A DNA stretch of 64,000 nucleotides, taken from positions 3,038,001 to 3,102,000 of the forward strand of contig NC_009464.1 in assembly GCF_000063445.1 (NCBI RefSeq). Direction: 5' to 3'. Under the pieces are notes generated by a model. That model made no database searches, was not told where the DNA came from, and saw nothing but the letters and a program-made list of their open reading frames with translations. Of this stretch, positions 27,102 through 35,482 are shown in pieces; position 1 is the stretch's first letter; each line of letters begins with the position of its first letter. The DNA is from Methanocella arvoryzae MRE50. Its GTDB lineage: Archaea; Halobacteriota; Methanocellia; Methanocellales; Methanocellaceae. Both the position numbers and the translations under genes were made by a program.

Positions 27102-27608
27102 GTGTTACGAAGGGGTCTGTCTCTTCTGGGGGTAGGGACTCTGACGATCCTGGACCGGGGTGGAAACAGGAACAGGATCATGAAGCTGATCGAAGACCAG
27201 CCCGGCCTGACGCTGTCCGACATCAAGCGAAGCCTCAATATGAACATAGGCACCGTCAGATATCACCTGTTCATCCTTTCCCTGCACCACTGCATATCCT
27301 CCTTTAACGACGGCACCAAGTACGTCCGGTACTTCAAGAACTCAGACACCTATTCCTATGCGGAAATGATGATCATCTCTATGCTGCGACGGTCTCACGT
27401 AAAAGAAATACTTAATATGGTTATGGCACAGCCCGGGATCCAGAGTGTCGAAATAGCTGCCTCGCTTGGGGTGCAGGAGGGCGTAGTAAGCCGGTGTATG
27501 CGCATGCTGGCCGTGCGAGGGATCGTGGTTAAGACGAGCGCCAAGGGGGAGAAGGCGGCGTATAAAATCGCTGATGCTTATAAACAGTTGATCCTGTCCA
27601 ATATTTAG
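27102..27608 (+). CDS. Soluble double winged-helix regulator
   Basis: The 168-residue protein aligns throughout with the cytoplasmic part of the membrane regulator at 23911: IKRSLNMNIGTVRYHL corresponds to its first winged helix, KYVRYFKNS is nearly identical, and EIAASLGVQEGVVSRCMRML matches the second. It lacks a sensor and membrane part. GTG 27102 has GGTGAGC just upstream and a TATA-like run at 27059-27070. It may compete with or modulate its membrane paralogue at shared operators; that role is inferred. Confidence 0.8.
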   Translation: MLRRGLSLLGVGTLTILDRGGNRNRIMKLIEDQPGLTLSDIKRSLNMNIGTVRYHLFILSLHHCISSFNDGTKYVRYFKNSDTYSYAEMMIISMLRRSHVKEILNMVMAQPGIQSVEIAASLGVQEGVVSRCMRMLAVRGIVVKTSAKGEKAAYKIADAYKQLILSNI

Positions 27609-27736
27609 GATATGGATCAGATTTTCTACTTCTTAACTACTCGAATAACTACTCGTATATACTATCTCATTATTCTATTACTCTCCGCTAACAATTAATT
27701 ATAAATCTTAAGCTTACGTAACATCTACGACCAGCC

Positions 27737-29359
27737 ATGGGAAACGTACCTGAAAAGATAAGTAATAATGCCTTTTATGGTATTGATCTGCAAAAAAATG
27801 GATTGCTAATCATCATTGGTATTTTCATAATTCTCGTGGTTGTTAAATCTTTCATCTCGCTAGATTTTTACGCGCCTTTCATCTCTGATGAACATGTATA
27901 TGATAAAGAAGCAAAAATCCTGGCGAGCGGGAAATTATATCCTGGTATCGGCCAGCAGCCCCCTCTTTACATCGCATTTCAATCGATAGGGTATATACTA
28001 TCTGATAATCCTTTAGTAGCCTACGACATAATGTTGATTATTGGGTGCATTTTTTCTTCGACGATCATTTTTCCAGCTTATCTAATACTAAAGAAATATG
28101 TTGAGCCTTTATACTCAATTCTTGGGGCTGTAGCTATATCCACCTGCCTCGCTCTGAACTATTTTTCCTTTACGCTGATGCAGGAGAATCTGTATCTGCC
28201 TTTAGTTCTCTTTTCCATCCTGGCTATCATCGAAGCATTTGAAACTAACCTTCTGAAATGGCAAATCGCGGCAGGCGCTTCAATCGTTATTCTTGAAATG
28301 ACCAAATCGATCGCGCAAATGGCCGAGATGGCTTTTATCGGGACGATTGTACTTTATCTCCTGATTAATTGGAAAAAGGGCATTATCAATGTACTAAAAA
28401 GTAAAGCGGCATTGATCGCAAGTTTCATCATATCTTATGCTGCATGGCATTTCTTCCTGTCTAATGCAGGCAAAATAAATGCAATATTAACTGGCCAGAG
28501 CGTGAAACCGGGTATTGGCTCTACATATAATACTGTGGGAATTACTAACCGGGCTGTATATGCTGTGAGCAATTTAGAAGAGTATCTTCGCTTAGTGCAG
28601 ACATTCCTCAATCATATCGACTACCTCCTGCTCGCTTCGTTCATGCTGTTCGCAATATTGATATTCTTCTTTTTCACAGAGCTTAATACAAAGCTCCGTC
28701 TCGGTGAAGGCTTCAAAGTCAGTGAAATCTTCATCTTCCAGATGATCCTGTTCTCCATCATAGGTGTCACAATAATTGCTATCAGCCTGCGGTCATCTGG
28801 CTCCGCTTACTTCACGACAATCGGACGATACCTCGAACCAGTAGTACCCCCAGTCATCTTACTGGGCTTGATCTACATTTGCAATGTTAAAGTAAGCGAT
28901 TTCAAGAAATATCTGGGAGTCTATGTAGCGTTTTCGGCAATAGTCACTCTATTTTTCCTGATTACGAATAGTACGCCAAATAACATGTTTTCGTATGATC
29001 AGATAATAAATAACCCATCTTCCGGCTTTTACTATAACCTGAAAGCAATAGGTTTACTGCCATATTCTCTTGGACTATTGTCCATTATGTCCTTCGGGAT
29101 GTTCTATTTAGCTTTGACAAATAAAAAGTTCATTACCCTGCTGATGGTGCTATTGATAATAGTTTCTATCCTGGTATCAGTAATACCTCATATGAACAAT
29201 CTAAAATATTCACAGAAACCGCTCAAAGATAGTATCGAGCAGTCGTTGCTTAATAATAGCACTGTAACTACTGTGTCTAATGAAATGAATATGACCGATG
29301 TGACCAATGATCATTCTGTCTCAAGCAATACTGCTAATCTAACAGGTGGCACAAGTTAA
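27737..29359 (+). CDS. Multi-span GT-C-like membrane protein
   Basis: The 540-residue protein has about eleven predicted membrane helices. The first outer loop carries an acidic motif (FISDEHVYDKEAK) in the position of the catalytic Asp/Glu of lipid-phosphate-sugar-dependent GT-C glycosyltransferases, followed by QQPPLYIAFQSIGY. It probably glycosylates surface proteins or glycans from a dolichyl-phosphate donor, but the motif match is partial. It is much richer in A/T at the third codon position than its neighbours, which suggests transfer. The polar tail is Thr/Asn/Ser-rich. Confidence 0.62.
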   Translation: MGNVPEKISNNAFYGIDLQKNGLLIIIGIFIILVVVKSFISLDFYAPFISDEHVYDKEAKILASGKLYPGIGQQPPLYIAFQSIGYILSDNPLVAYDIMLIIGCIFSSTIIFPAYLILKKYVEPLYSILGAVAISTCLALNYFSFTLMQENLYLPLVLFSILAIIEAFETNLLKWQIAAGASIVILEMTKSIAQMAEMAFIGTIVLYLLINWKKGIINVLKSKAALIASFIISYAAWHFFLSNAGKINAILTGQSVKPGIGSTYNTVGITNRAVYAVSNLEEYLRLVQTFLNHIDYLLLASFMLFAILIFFFFTELNTKLRLGEGFKVSEIFIFQMILFSIIGVTIIAISLRSSGSAYFTTIGRYLEPVVPPVILLGLIYICNVKVSDFKKYLGVYVAFSAIVTLFFLITNSTPNNMFSYDQIINNPSSGFYYNLKAIGLLPYSLGLLSIMSFGMFYLALTNKKFITLLMVLLIIVSILVSVIPHMNNLKYSQKPLKDSIEQSLLNNSTVTTVSNEMNMTDVTNDHSVSSNTANLTGGTS

Positions 29360-29360
29360 T

Positions 29361-30392
29361 TTATTGAATCATAGCAGTGTTCTTCAATACTGCGCGGTTA
29401 TGTCCATGACCGCTGATCAAAACGCCATTATTATTAGGCTCACTAATCCAGCTCTGGCACTCGATATCCAGGTCGCTTAAGTAGTCGCAGACTGTCTTCT
29501 GGATCTCTTCTGCTTTCCTGTCGTTGTCCGTGAGGCCGAACACTGTCGGCCCAAAAGAGCTCATGCCGCTGCCATATGAGCCGGCGCTGTCCATAATGGT
29601 CAGCATATTCGGCACCAGCGGCGACTTGATCTTGACCTCTATATTCTTGAAGCCGATCGACTGGATGCCGTTAATCGCCTTTCCAAAAGTTTCGATGTCC
29701 TTCTCGAGGATGCCGGGCACCATCTGCATTAAAACAATCCTGCAGATACGGTCTACCTGAGCAGCCTTAATGGGGAACGATGATTTGAATATGTCAACTT
29801 CTGACTTGCCATGAGATCCCTCATCGTACAGCGGCGTCACCAGCACGAACCGCCAGTGATCCGGCACGTCGCACCTCATTACGAGGGGTGCGAGCTTAGC
29901 ATTCGATGCAGACGAAGGTAAACAGGATGTCTTCTCCTTGCCCGGGCCATAGCTGTGGCCGCAGTCGAGAATGAAACCTCCACGATCGAAAGCCCTGACG
30001 CCTATGCCCGAGGTGCCGCCTCTGTTGACTAACCTTGCAAGCTCTTCGATGCTGGCATAGGTGATGCCATACTCCTGGCAGATCGCATACGCCAGCGCCA
30101 GGCTGATCTGCGTTTTCGAACCGAAGCCAGCATGCTTGTGGATCTCTTCTTCAACGGTGACTTCAAAATTCGGCAGGGGCTTCCCCAGGTTATCACAAAT
30201 TTTCCTGGCAATGCCCTCGATCAGTTCAGGTTCAGAAGAGTTAACCTTAAAAGCGTCCGAGTCCCGAACCTCTAACACGTTCCGAGGACTGCTAATGGCA
30301 ACACCAGCACCGCCATCGATACGGCCAAGAGCGCCGTTAAAATCGATCAGACCGAAATGCAGACGTGAAGGCGTCGTAATCTTCATTCTCAT
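29361..30392 (-). CDS. mptG: Beta-ribofuranosylaminobenzene 5'-phosphate synthase (RFAP synthase)
   Basis: The 343-residue GHMP-kinase-fold protein has the family hallmarks PSRLHFGLIDFNG, LGRIDGGAGVAI, HKHAGFGSKTQ and GGTSGIGVRAF. RFAP synthase joins p-aminobenzoic/hydroxybenzoic acid derivatives to PRPP with loss of CO2 and pyrophosphate, the first committed step to the arylamine half of tetrahydromethanopterin. It is full length. It converges on the GT-C-like gene with one base between their stops. It is a core gene embedded in an otherwise accessory stretch. Confidence 0.93.
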   Translation of the reverse strand: MRMKITTPSRLHFGLIDFNGALGRIDGGAGVAISSPRNVLEVRDSDAFKVNSSEPELIEGIARKICDNLGKPLPNFEVTVEEEIHKHAGFGSKTQISLALAYAICQEYGITYASIEELARLVNRGGTSGIGVRAFDRGGFILDCGHSYGPGKEKTSCLPSSASNAKLAPLVMRCDVPDHWRFVLVTPLYDEGSHGKSEVDIFKSSFPIKAAQVDRICRIVLMQMVPGILEKDIETFGKAINGIQSIGFKNIEVKIKSPLVPNMLTIMDSAGSYGSGMSSFGPTVFGLTDNDRKAEEIQKTVCDYLSDLDIECQSWISEPNNNGVLISGHGHNRAVLKNTAMIQ

Positions 30393-31140
30393 GGGTCAGT
30401 CAACCTGCATTTAAGTGGCAATTATTTGTCGTTAATTACATTTATAGTTAGTTATCGACGTTTGTCGAAACGGCAAGATTCTCCCAAAAATAATTAAGGA
30501 GCTGCCGAGGTAACCGGCTATCCGTTTTGCGCATCTTTTTCCAGACGCGTAAACATATCATATAATATTATCATTAGGCTTAGAGTTTTCGGAGAATAAG
30601 CGCGGTGGGATCTATATGGAATCAGTTTTTCATTCGTAAAACGGCAAATTATGGATAGTATAAGCGATTGAGGGTAAATCAGTTTACGATTCAATGCTGA
30701 CTGCTATTACACTTTTAGGCTTCACTAAATGATACGACTTCCTGACTATATTAAGTTGAACAAAATTTCGCACTTCAGGCTTTTCAAATGGAACATTATT
30801 CCAGTAATGGTAAACGAAATCAAAATTTGGCATTCTCGTAATGAAATAGGCCTAAATGTACAATGATTTTTAAAACAGACCCTTATTAAGAAAGCTTTAT
30901 ATATCCAAACTCTTATAGTACATTTTACTGTAATACTCGGGAATGTAATTAATTATATTTCCGGGCCTTAAGTGTGGAATATTGCGTTGAAGTGGGGGGA
31001 TCGCAATAGTGCAAACTGTTACCAGTCAGGTAATGGGATGCAGAAACTGCTTTTCCTAATCAACAATTTGTACACACTTCTAAGGATGTTACATTACATA
31101 TGACTCCGACCATCCGGCCGGAGATCAGGTGGAGATATAT
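30393..31140 (+). promoter_or_regulatory. Upstream region and long leader of pilin 1
   Basis: This 750-base gap holds no gene I can support. It is AT-rich. A TATA-like TTTATATAT at 30896-30904 predicts a transcript starting near 30926 and a leader of about 215 bases before pilin ATG 31141. The last 40 bases (GGCCGGAGA, GGTGGAGATATAT) are shared with the leader of the second pilin. Confidence 0.5.
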
Positions 31141-31632
31141 ATGGTTAGGAAATACTCAAAGAATGATGAAGGTGTATCGGCCGTTATTGGCGTCATCTTA
31201 ATGGTTGCCATTACGGTCATCCTTGCAGCAGTTATTGCTGCCTTCGTGTTCAGCATGTCGAACGGTGTCAGCAAGCCCTACACGGTTGGTATCACCATCA
31301 AGAAGACTACAAGCGGTGCTGTATCGATTGTCAACTCGGGAGGCCCGGATGTTGGACAGCTTGAACATGTGTATGTTACTTATCAGCCTGTAAATGGTGC
31401 AGCAATCAATGCTTATAATGGTGAAGTACCAGCTGATGGTCCTGATACAGACACTTTATTTGATTACATCGAAAAATTTGATGCACTAAAGACTGTTGGT
31501 GGATCCTTTACTATTCCTGCTGAAGGCGTAGGTTCACCTAATAAGGTGCCGCCGACAACTCCGACTCACGTTATTGTAACCGGCTACTTCAAGGACGGTA
31601 AACAGCAGGTAATAGGCGAAGCAGACGTATAA
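31141..31632 (+). CDS. Archaeal type IV pilin 1
   Basis: The 163-residue prepilin has a short charged leader (VRKYSKNDEG) ending in glycine, cut by a PibD/EppA-type peptidase. A hydrophobic helix follows (VSAVIGVILMVAITVILAA) that packs into the pilus core, then a beta-rich Thr/Gly/Val domain ending QQVIGEADV. It matches the archaeal type IV pilin N-terminal family. GGTGGAG lies seven bases before ATG 31141. The first ~60 residues are nearly identical to the pilin at 32155; the outer domains diverge, with an acidic insert here. Confidence 0.88.
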   Translation: MVRKYSKNDEGVSAVIGVILMVAITVILAAVIAAFVFSMSNGVSKPYTVGITIKKTTSGAVSIVNSGGPDVGQLEHVYVTYQPVNGAAINAYNGEVPADGPDTDTLFDYIEKFDALKTVGGSFTIPAEGVGSPNKVPPTTPTHVIVTGYFKDGKQQVIGEADV

Positions 31633-32154
31633 TCCGTCTGATTACTTTTTTCTATTTTTTTAATTAACTCTTGTTTAAGTTATTAGCCATCATCTCACAA
31701 TATCTATCGAAACCAAGTTTAACTTCTACTTTTGTAATTAAACTTCTATATTTTACTCACCAGGTCTATCTGGAATAATTTTTCGACCTGTCAGTAAATA
31801 CTCAAAAAGATTTTATTCAATAAGAAAATTGTGTTTATTTCAAGCTTAAATTTTGTAAAACTTGTGAATTTAAAATCTATTTTCCAAACAGAGGCCGTAT
31901 AGGAAAGTTATTTATAGACAGAAGCTAAATAAGCAAGTAGGCAAAGTCGCATGGAATAAGTTGGAACCAATCCAATTTATACCCATTAATATGGGCAATA
32001 TGCGCTTGTGCAGGATCGTCAAACAAAGGGTGAGTAAATGCCTGTTGAAAAACGGGCAAAGTATTGACGAAACCTGTAACCGGCGCAAAATGCGATTTCG
32101 CATAAGAAATGGTCACTCTGGCTATCAGGCCGGAGACCAATGGTGGAGATATAT
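31633..32154 (+). promoter_or_regulatory. Upstream region and long leader of pilin 2
   Basis: No gene is seen. A TATA-like ATTTATAG at 31920-31927 predicts a leader of about 205 bases, almost as long as that of pilin 1. Only the final ~40 bases around the ribosome site are similar between the two leaders. Confidence 0.45.
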
Positions 32155-32568
32155 ATGGTTAAGAAATTCGCAAAGAATGATGAAGGCGTATCGGCCGTTA
32201 TCGGCGTTATCCTGATGGTCGCCATTACGGTCATCCTCGCAGCAGTTATTGCTGCCTTCGTGTTCAGCATGTCGAACGGTGTCAGCAAGCCCTACACTGT
32301 AGGCATCACCATCAAGAAGACTACTTCTGGTGACGTACTGATTACTAACGTCGGTGGACCGGATGTAGGTCAGATGCAGTCGGTTACTGTCAGCTACCAG
32401 CCTTCCGGTTCTACTGTGGTCGGCCCGACTGATGCTACCACTGAGTTAAAGGATGTTGGTGGATCGTACACAATTGATGGTACAAGCGCACCGACCCCAA
32501 CGCACGTTATCGTCACGGCTACCTTTGCTGACGGCAAGACCCAGGTAATCGGCGAAGCGGACGTATAA
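32155..32568 (+). CDS. Archaeal type IV pilin 2
   Basis: The 137-residue prepilin has leader VKKFAKNDEG, the same hydrophobic helix as pilin 1 and the shared segment KPYTVGITIKKTTSG. Its outer domain is shorter (ending TQVIGEADV). The near-identity of the N-terminal part against divergence outside suggests tandem duplication followed by diversification of the exposed face. ATG 32155 carries the same GGTGGAG-ATATAT site as its neighbour. The protein should assemble in a pilus, alone or with pilin 1. Confidence 0.88.
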   Translation: MVKKFAKNDEGVSAVIGVILMVAITVILAAVIAAFVFSMSNGVSKPYTVGITIKKTTSGDVLITNVGGPDVGQMQSVTVSYQPSGSTVVGPTDATTELKDVGGSYTIDGTSAPTPTHVIVTATFADGKTQVIGEADV

Positions 32569-32762
32569 GCCCGCTTCTCTAACTTTTTTATCTTTTTCTA
32601 TAGATCCTCTATTCCTCATTTTCCAGATTCTCTTTCGAACTCCCTTTTCATTTCTGCAATTACAACAACAATACAGAACCTTCATTACCCCCAACCACAT
32701 ACTCTAAAAACAGGACTTGCAGTAGCAATCCTGAGAAGTGGTAAGAAAACAACAAATGTAGT

Positions 32763-32801
32763 TGCCTTAAGCCGGTCATGGGTCGATGTCGGCTTAAGGC
32801 A
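32763..32801. other. Isolated 12-bp perfect hairpin
   Basis: TGCCTTAAGCCG and CGGCTTAAGGCA enclose a 15-base loop, about 190 bases past pilin 2. There is no T-run. It could be a late terminator or a regulator-binding site. Confidence 0.55.
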
Positions 32802-33059
32802 CCTGCTTTATTCATCTCATTCTAACTACTATACTTTAGAACCCTTCTACCCCGTCCAACTACTCACTTAATATTTTAGCAACCGACTAATAAGCAACCT
32901 TTATATACTATAATATTTATTATATTAATTGTCAACAGCACTGACCAAATATTCAGTCAAGCCCTGCAAGCCCTCCAATCTATCAACCTGTGCGTCAGAC
33001 ACGTCAGTTTACATAACTCTAAATCATAATTTTAACGCACAGCCATTTATCGGCCATAT

Positions 33060-33420
33060 CTATCCTCTCCTGCCTGCAGGGCGTCGGTGCATTCTGGCAA
33101 TTATTTTGCATGACCGTCGATCACATCGCTGCCGGCACCGGCACGGGCACGGGTTTTATCTTCCTCGAAAACATGGGCAGCAGCATGAACTCAGAAACGC
33201 TTCGGCAGGGCGCGCTTGGCACGGATGCATCACCATCTTCGTGAGCGAGGTCCAGGCTTGTACTGTTACATATTTGGCCGGTGTTTCGCCAATCTCATAT
33301 TCCGGCCACCAGCCCCGCACGATCCAGTAATTCCAGGTCGACTCCGGGGTTGAAGTGATCGTTATAGTGTTCTATACTGCAAACACTGATTACCCAGTTT
33401 GGGTGGGGGCTGTTCCATAA
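33060..33420 (+). pseudogene. Possible remnant of an exported-protein gene
   Basis: This GC-richer block lies in an AT-rich gap (32569-33501). Protein-like stretches appear in changing frames (GVGAFWQL, HIAAGTGTGTGFIFLENMGS, later FYTANTDYPVWVGAVP before a stop at about 33418). No start or continuous frame exists. It looks like an eroded gene of unknown family. Confidence 0.25.
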
Positions 33421-33501
33421 ATGGTACTTGACAAGATATTTTATTGCAGAAACTATTTACGTACAGAATCTTACATAAAATTACAATAGAGTGTGCGCTG
33501 T

Positions 33502-33723
33502 ATGATGTCATGGGCTGCAATAGGGCATTATATCTCTTCCTTTACATCAATTGTAACTAAACCTAAAGATGCTAATCAGGCATGGGTTGAGCGCACACCT
33601 GAAAGTGAAGATGAACGTGCTGGCGTGATTAATGCTATCAATAAAGACGTAGAAGATATGAAAAGTGGCAAAATTGAAACTAATACCTATTCATTATCTG
33701 AGTTTGAAGAAAAGTTTTCTTAA
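33502..33723 (+). CDS. Small acidic protein, possible antitoxin
   Basis: The 73-residue protein has an acidic helical C-terminal half (DERAGVINAINKDVEDMKSG) ending YSLSEFEEKFS. This resembles the toxin-wrapping tail of small antitoxins. Its stop overlaps the stop of the RelE-like gene on the other strand by four bases. A convergent toxin and antitoxin would be unusual, so the pairing is only suggested. The family is not recognised. Confidence 0.45.
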   Translation: MMSWAAIGHYISSFTSIVTKPKDANQAWVERTPESEDERAGVINAINKDVEDMKSGKIETNTYSLSEFEEKFS

Positions 33724-33998
33724 TTCATCTTTTCCTTCCACCATTTATCATAGTCTTTATGATTGTCGAAACAATGCGGTATGTATAGCTTACCATTTTC
33801 AATATAGTATGGTAAGCGTTTCTCACTGCCGATCTCATCAACGCACCATATCCGATCATTTAAGTGCAAGAACTTAGTAGGTGGTGGCTGCTTCTCTGCT
33901 ATCTGAGCAATACGATGGATGAATATCTTCCTTATTGACCCATCCATCTTGTATAGTTCTTTCTCAGCATCAGCAGAGAGTACGATCTGAAGTGGCAT
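33720..33998 (-). CDS. RelE/ParE-like toxin, second copy
   Basis: The 92-residue protein (ATG 33998) follows the plan of the toxin at 26006: ADAEKELYKMD for EEAEEDLDRMD, HRIAQIAEKQPP for DKIAQMPP, KLYIPHCFDNHKDYDKWWKE for TLYIIRCFTSHKEYEKWYKS. It lacks an antitoxin gene on its own strand; the only small neighbour is the convergent gene at 33502. It may be an orphan toxin silenced in trans or by antisense transcription. An upstream 24-codon extension is unlikely. Confidence 0.65.
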   Translation of the reverse strand: MPLQIVLSADAEKELYKMDGSIRKIFIHRIAQIAEKQPPPTKFLHLNDRIWCVDEIGSEKRLPYYIENGKLYIPHCFDNHKDYDKWWKEKMN

Positions 33999-34193
33999 TT
34001 TATTAGTCGATAGTCGATTGCTATCATAGCCTATATACATTTCCACAATAGTGAAAAAAAGATGTGCCATTAGTTATGGGGCTGTCACAACTCTCTGATT
34101 AATGAGGGTTCAAGCGAAGCAGAGATCAGAAAAATTTTTAACTCCATTATCTAATAATTACCCTTTTCATACCCTGTAATTATTGACCCATAA

Positions 34194-34502
34194 CTATGTC
34201 AGCGGAGATTTCTCCTCCGCCTTCACCCGGTTCGCCTGCTCTAAATACGTGACGTAGAAGACAAAGGATCTGACGTACAGGTTGATAGTATCCCCTGTAA
34301 GCCCTAAGCCTCTCATGTAGACCCGGATTCTGTCGATGTCTGATAAGCTCATGGTCAGGTTGTTGATCCGCCGCAGGATCATGCCGTTGCACGCTATGAT
34401 ACCTCTCACCTGCTCTTCCGGGAACCTGTACATGACCTTCAGGTACTGGTAAAAGCCCGAGAGGCTCGCGTGCAGCATATGGTCTGTTTTTACGTCCTCC
34501 AT
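34194..34502 (-). CDS. Small helical protein resembling a recombinase core-binding domain
   Basis: The 102-residue, all-helical protein contains DIDRIRVYMRGLGLTGDTIN and YVRSFVFYVTYLEQA. This pattern is like the SAM-like N-terminal domain of archaeal tyrosine recombinases, where such helices clamp DNA. No catalytic domain (R..H-x-x-R..Y) follows on either strand. It may be a remnant of an integrase or a stand-alone DNA-binding protein. ATG 34502 starts inside a GGAGGAC context. The assignment is tentative. Confidence 0.45.
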   Translation of the reverse strand: MEDVKTDHMLHASLSGFYQYLKVMYRFPEEQVRGIIACNGMILRRINNLTMSLSDIDRIRVYMRGLGLTGDTINLYVRSFVFYVTYLEQANRVKAEEKSPLT

Positions 34503-34710
34503 GATACCATCTATGATTGGCGAATTTTAATACGGGAGTACAAGAAAACACGGGTTGAACTGGAGGGCAAGCTGCAATCATCGAATAAATTTAGGGGGGA
34601 CTGGCCATTCTCCTTGCACGATCAGCGGCGGCTCTACTGTTGTACTACAAACAAACAGTTTGTGCGTTTATTGTCCTTATTGATACGTTTTGTATGAGTG
34701 CCCGTACCAT

Positions 34711-34829
34711 TTACACGAAGTACGCGAAGTTCTCAAAGTACAGCAAAAACGGCATGCTGGAAAGAGATCTTAATATAGTATTAATTTGAATATTTTGCGT
34801 ACTTTTCTTACTTTACGTACTTCGTGTAA
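34711..34829. repeat. CACGAAGTACGCGAAGT-type inverted repeat
   Basis: TTACACGAAGTACGCGAAGT with CTCAAAGTAC on the left is answered by GCGTACTTTTCTTACTTTACG and TACTTCGTGTAA on the right, about 56 bases apart. The centre is AT-rich and has no gene. Confidence 0.75.
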
Positions 34830-35017
34830 TTGTAGCTGACCGTCCTAAAAGTTAAGAATAACTCGCGAAAAGTTGTGTTTTCAAGTAGAAGATAAGAATA
34901 ATGGAAATAACTCGGCACCAGGAGGCCTCGTTTTTTTATTAGCTAAGAGTCAGGTGATGATCGGAGCTTTGATCAGGCATAAGTGATGAAACCCTGGCAG
35001 TTCTCAGTTTCTCCGCT

Positions 35018-35408
35018 TGTAAAGCCGCCAGGCTCGCCAAGAGGCCAAGCTCGCCAAGCTATATTTTTAGTGATCGACGTGGTTCCGATCGAAAAAGCCA
35101 TTGGCGTGTCTAGTTCAATGGGGTCCCATCAAAATTAGCTCTTGGCGTGCCTGGCTCCTTGGCGGGCTTGGCGGCATTTTCGACCTATACAGTGCCAACT
35201 TACAATTTCCGATCGAAAATGTCCTTGGCGTTCCATGAAAAATTAGCTCTTGGCGGGCTTGGCTCCTTGGCGGGCTTGGCGGTGTTTTCGACCTATACGG
35301 AGCCAACTATTAATTTTTCATAGCCTCTACCTGAATATTCCATTTTTCATGAGGCAAGTGCCTGGCGGTATTTTCGACCTATACAGGGCCAACTACTAAT
35401 TTTTCACA
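35018..35408. repeat. Cluster of CTTGGCG-type repeats in a 980-base gene-free gap
   Basis: A longer unit recurs: GGCGG(T/C)(A/G)TTTTCGACCTATAC with AG(T/A/G)GCCAACT at about 35170-35201, 35279-35311 and 35364-35395. The first two copies are preceded by TTAGCTCTTGGCG(T/G)GC and CTCCTTGGCGGGCTTGGCGG. The left side holds the complementary GCCAGGCTCGCCAAGAGG. The rest of 34503-35482 shows nothing else. Confidence 0.8.
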
Positions 35409-35482
35409 GGACTATAATCGCTCCCGCTCTTTCCGTATAACGAAAACTGTTAATACCCTCCCCCACTATATTTCTCCTCATC

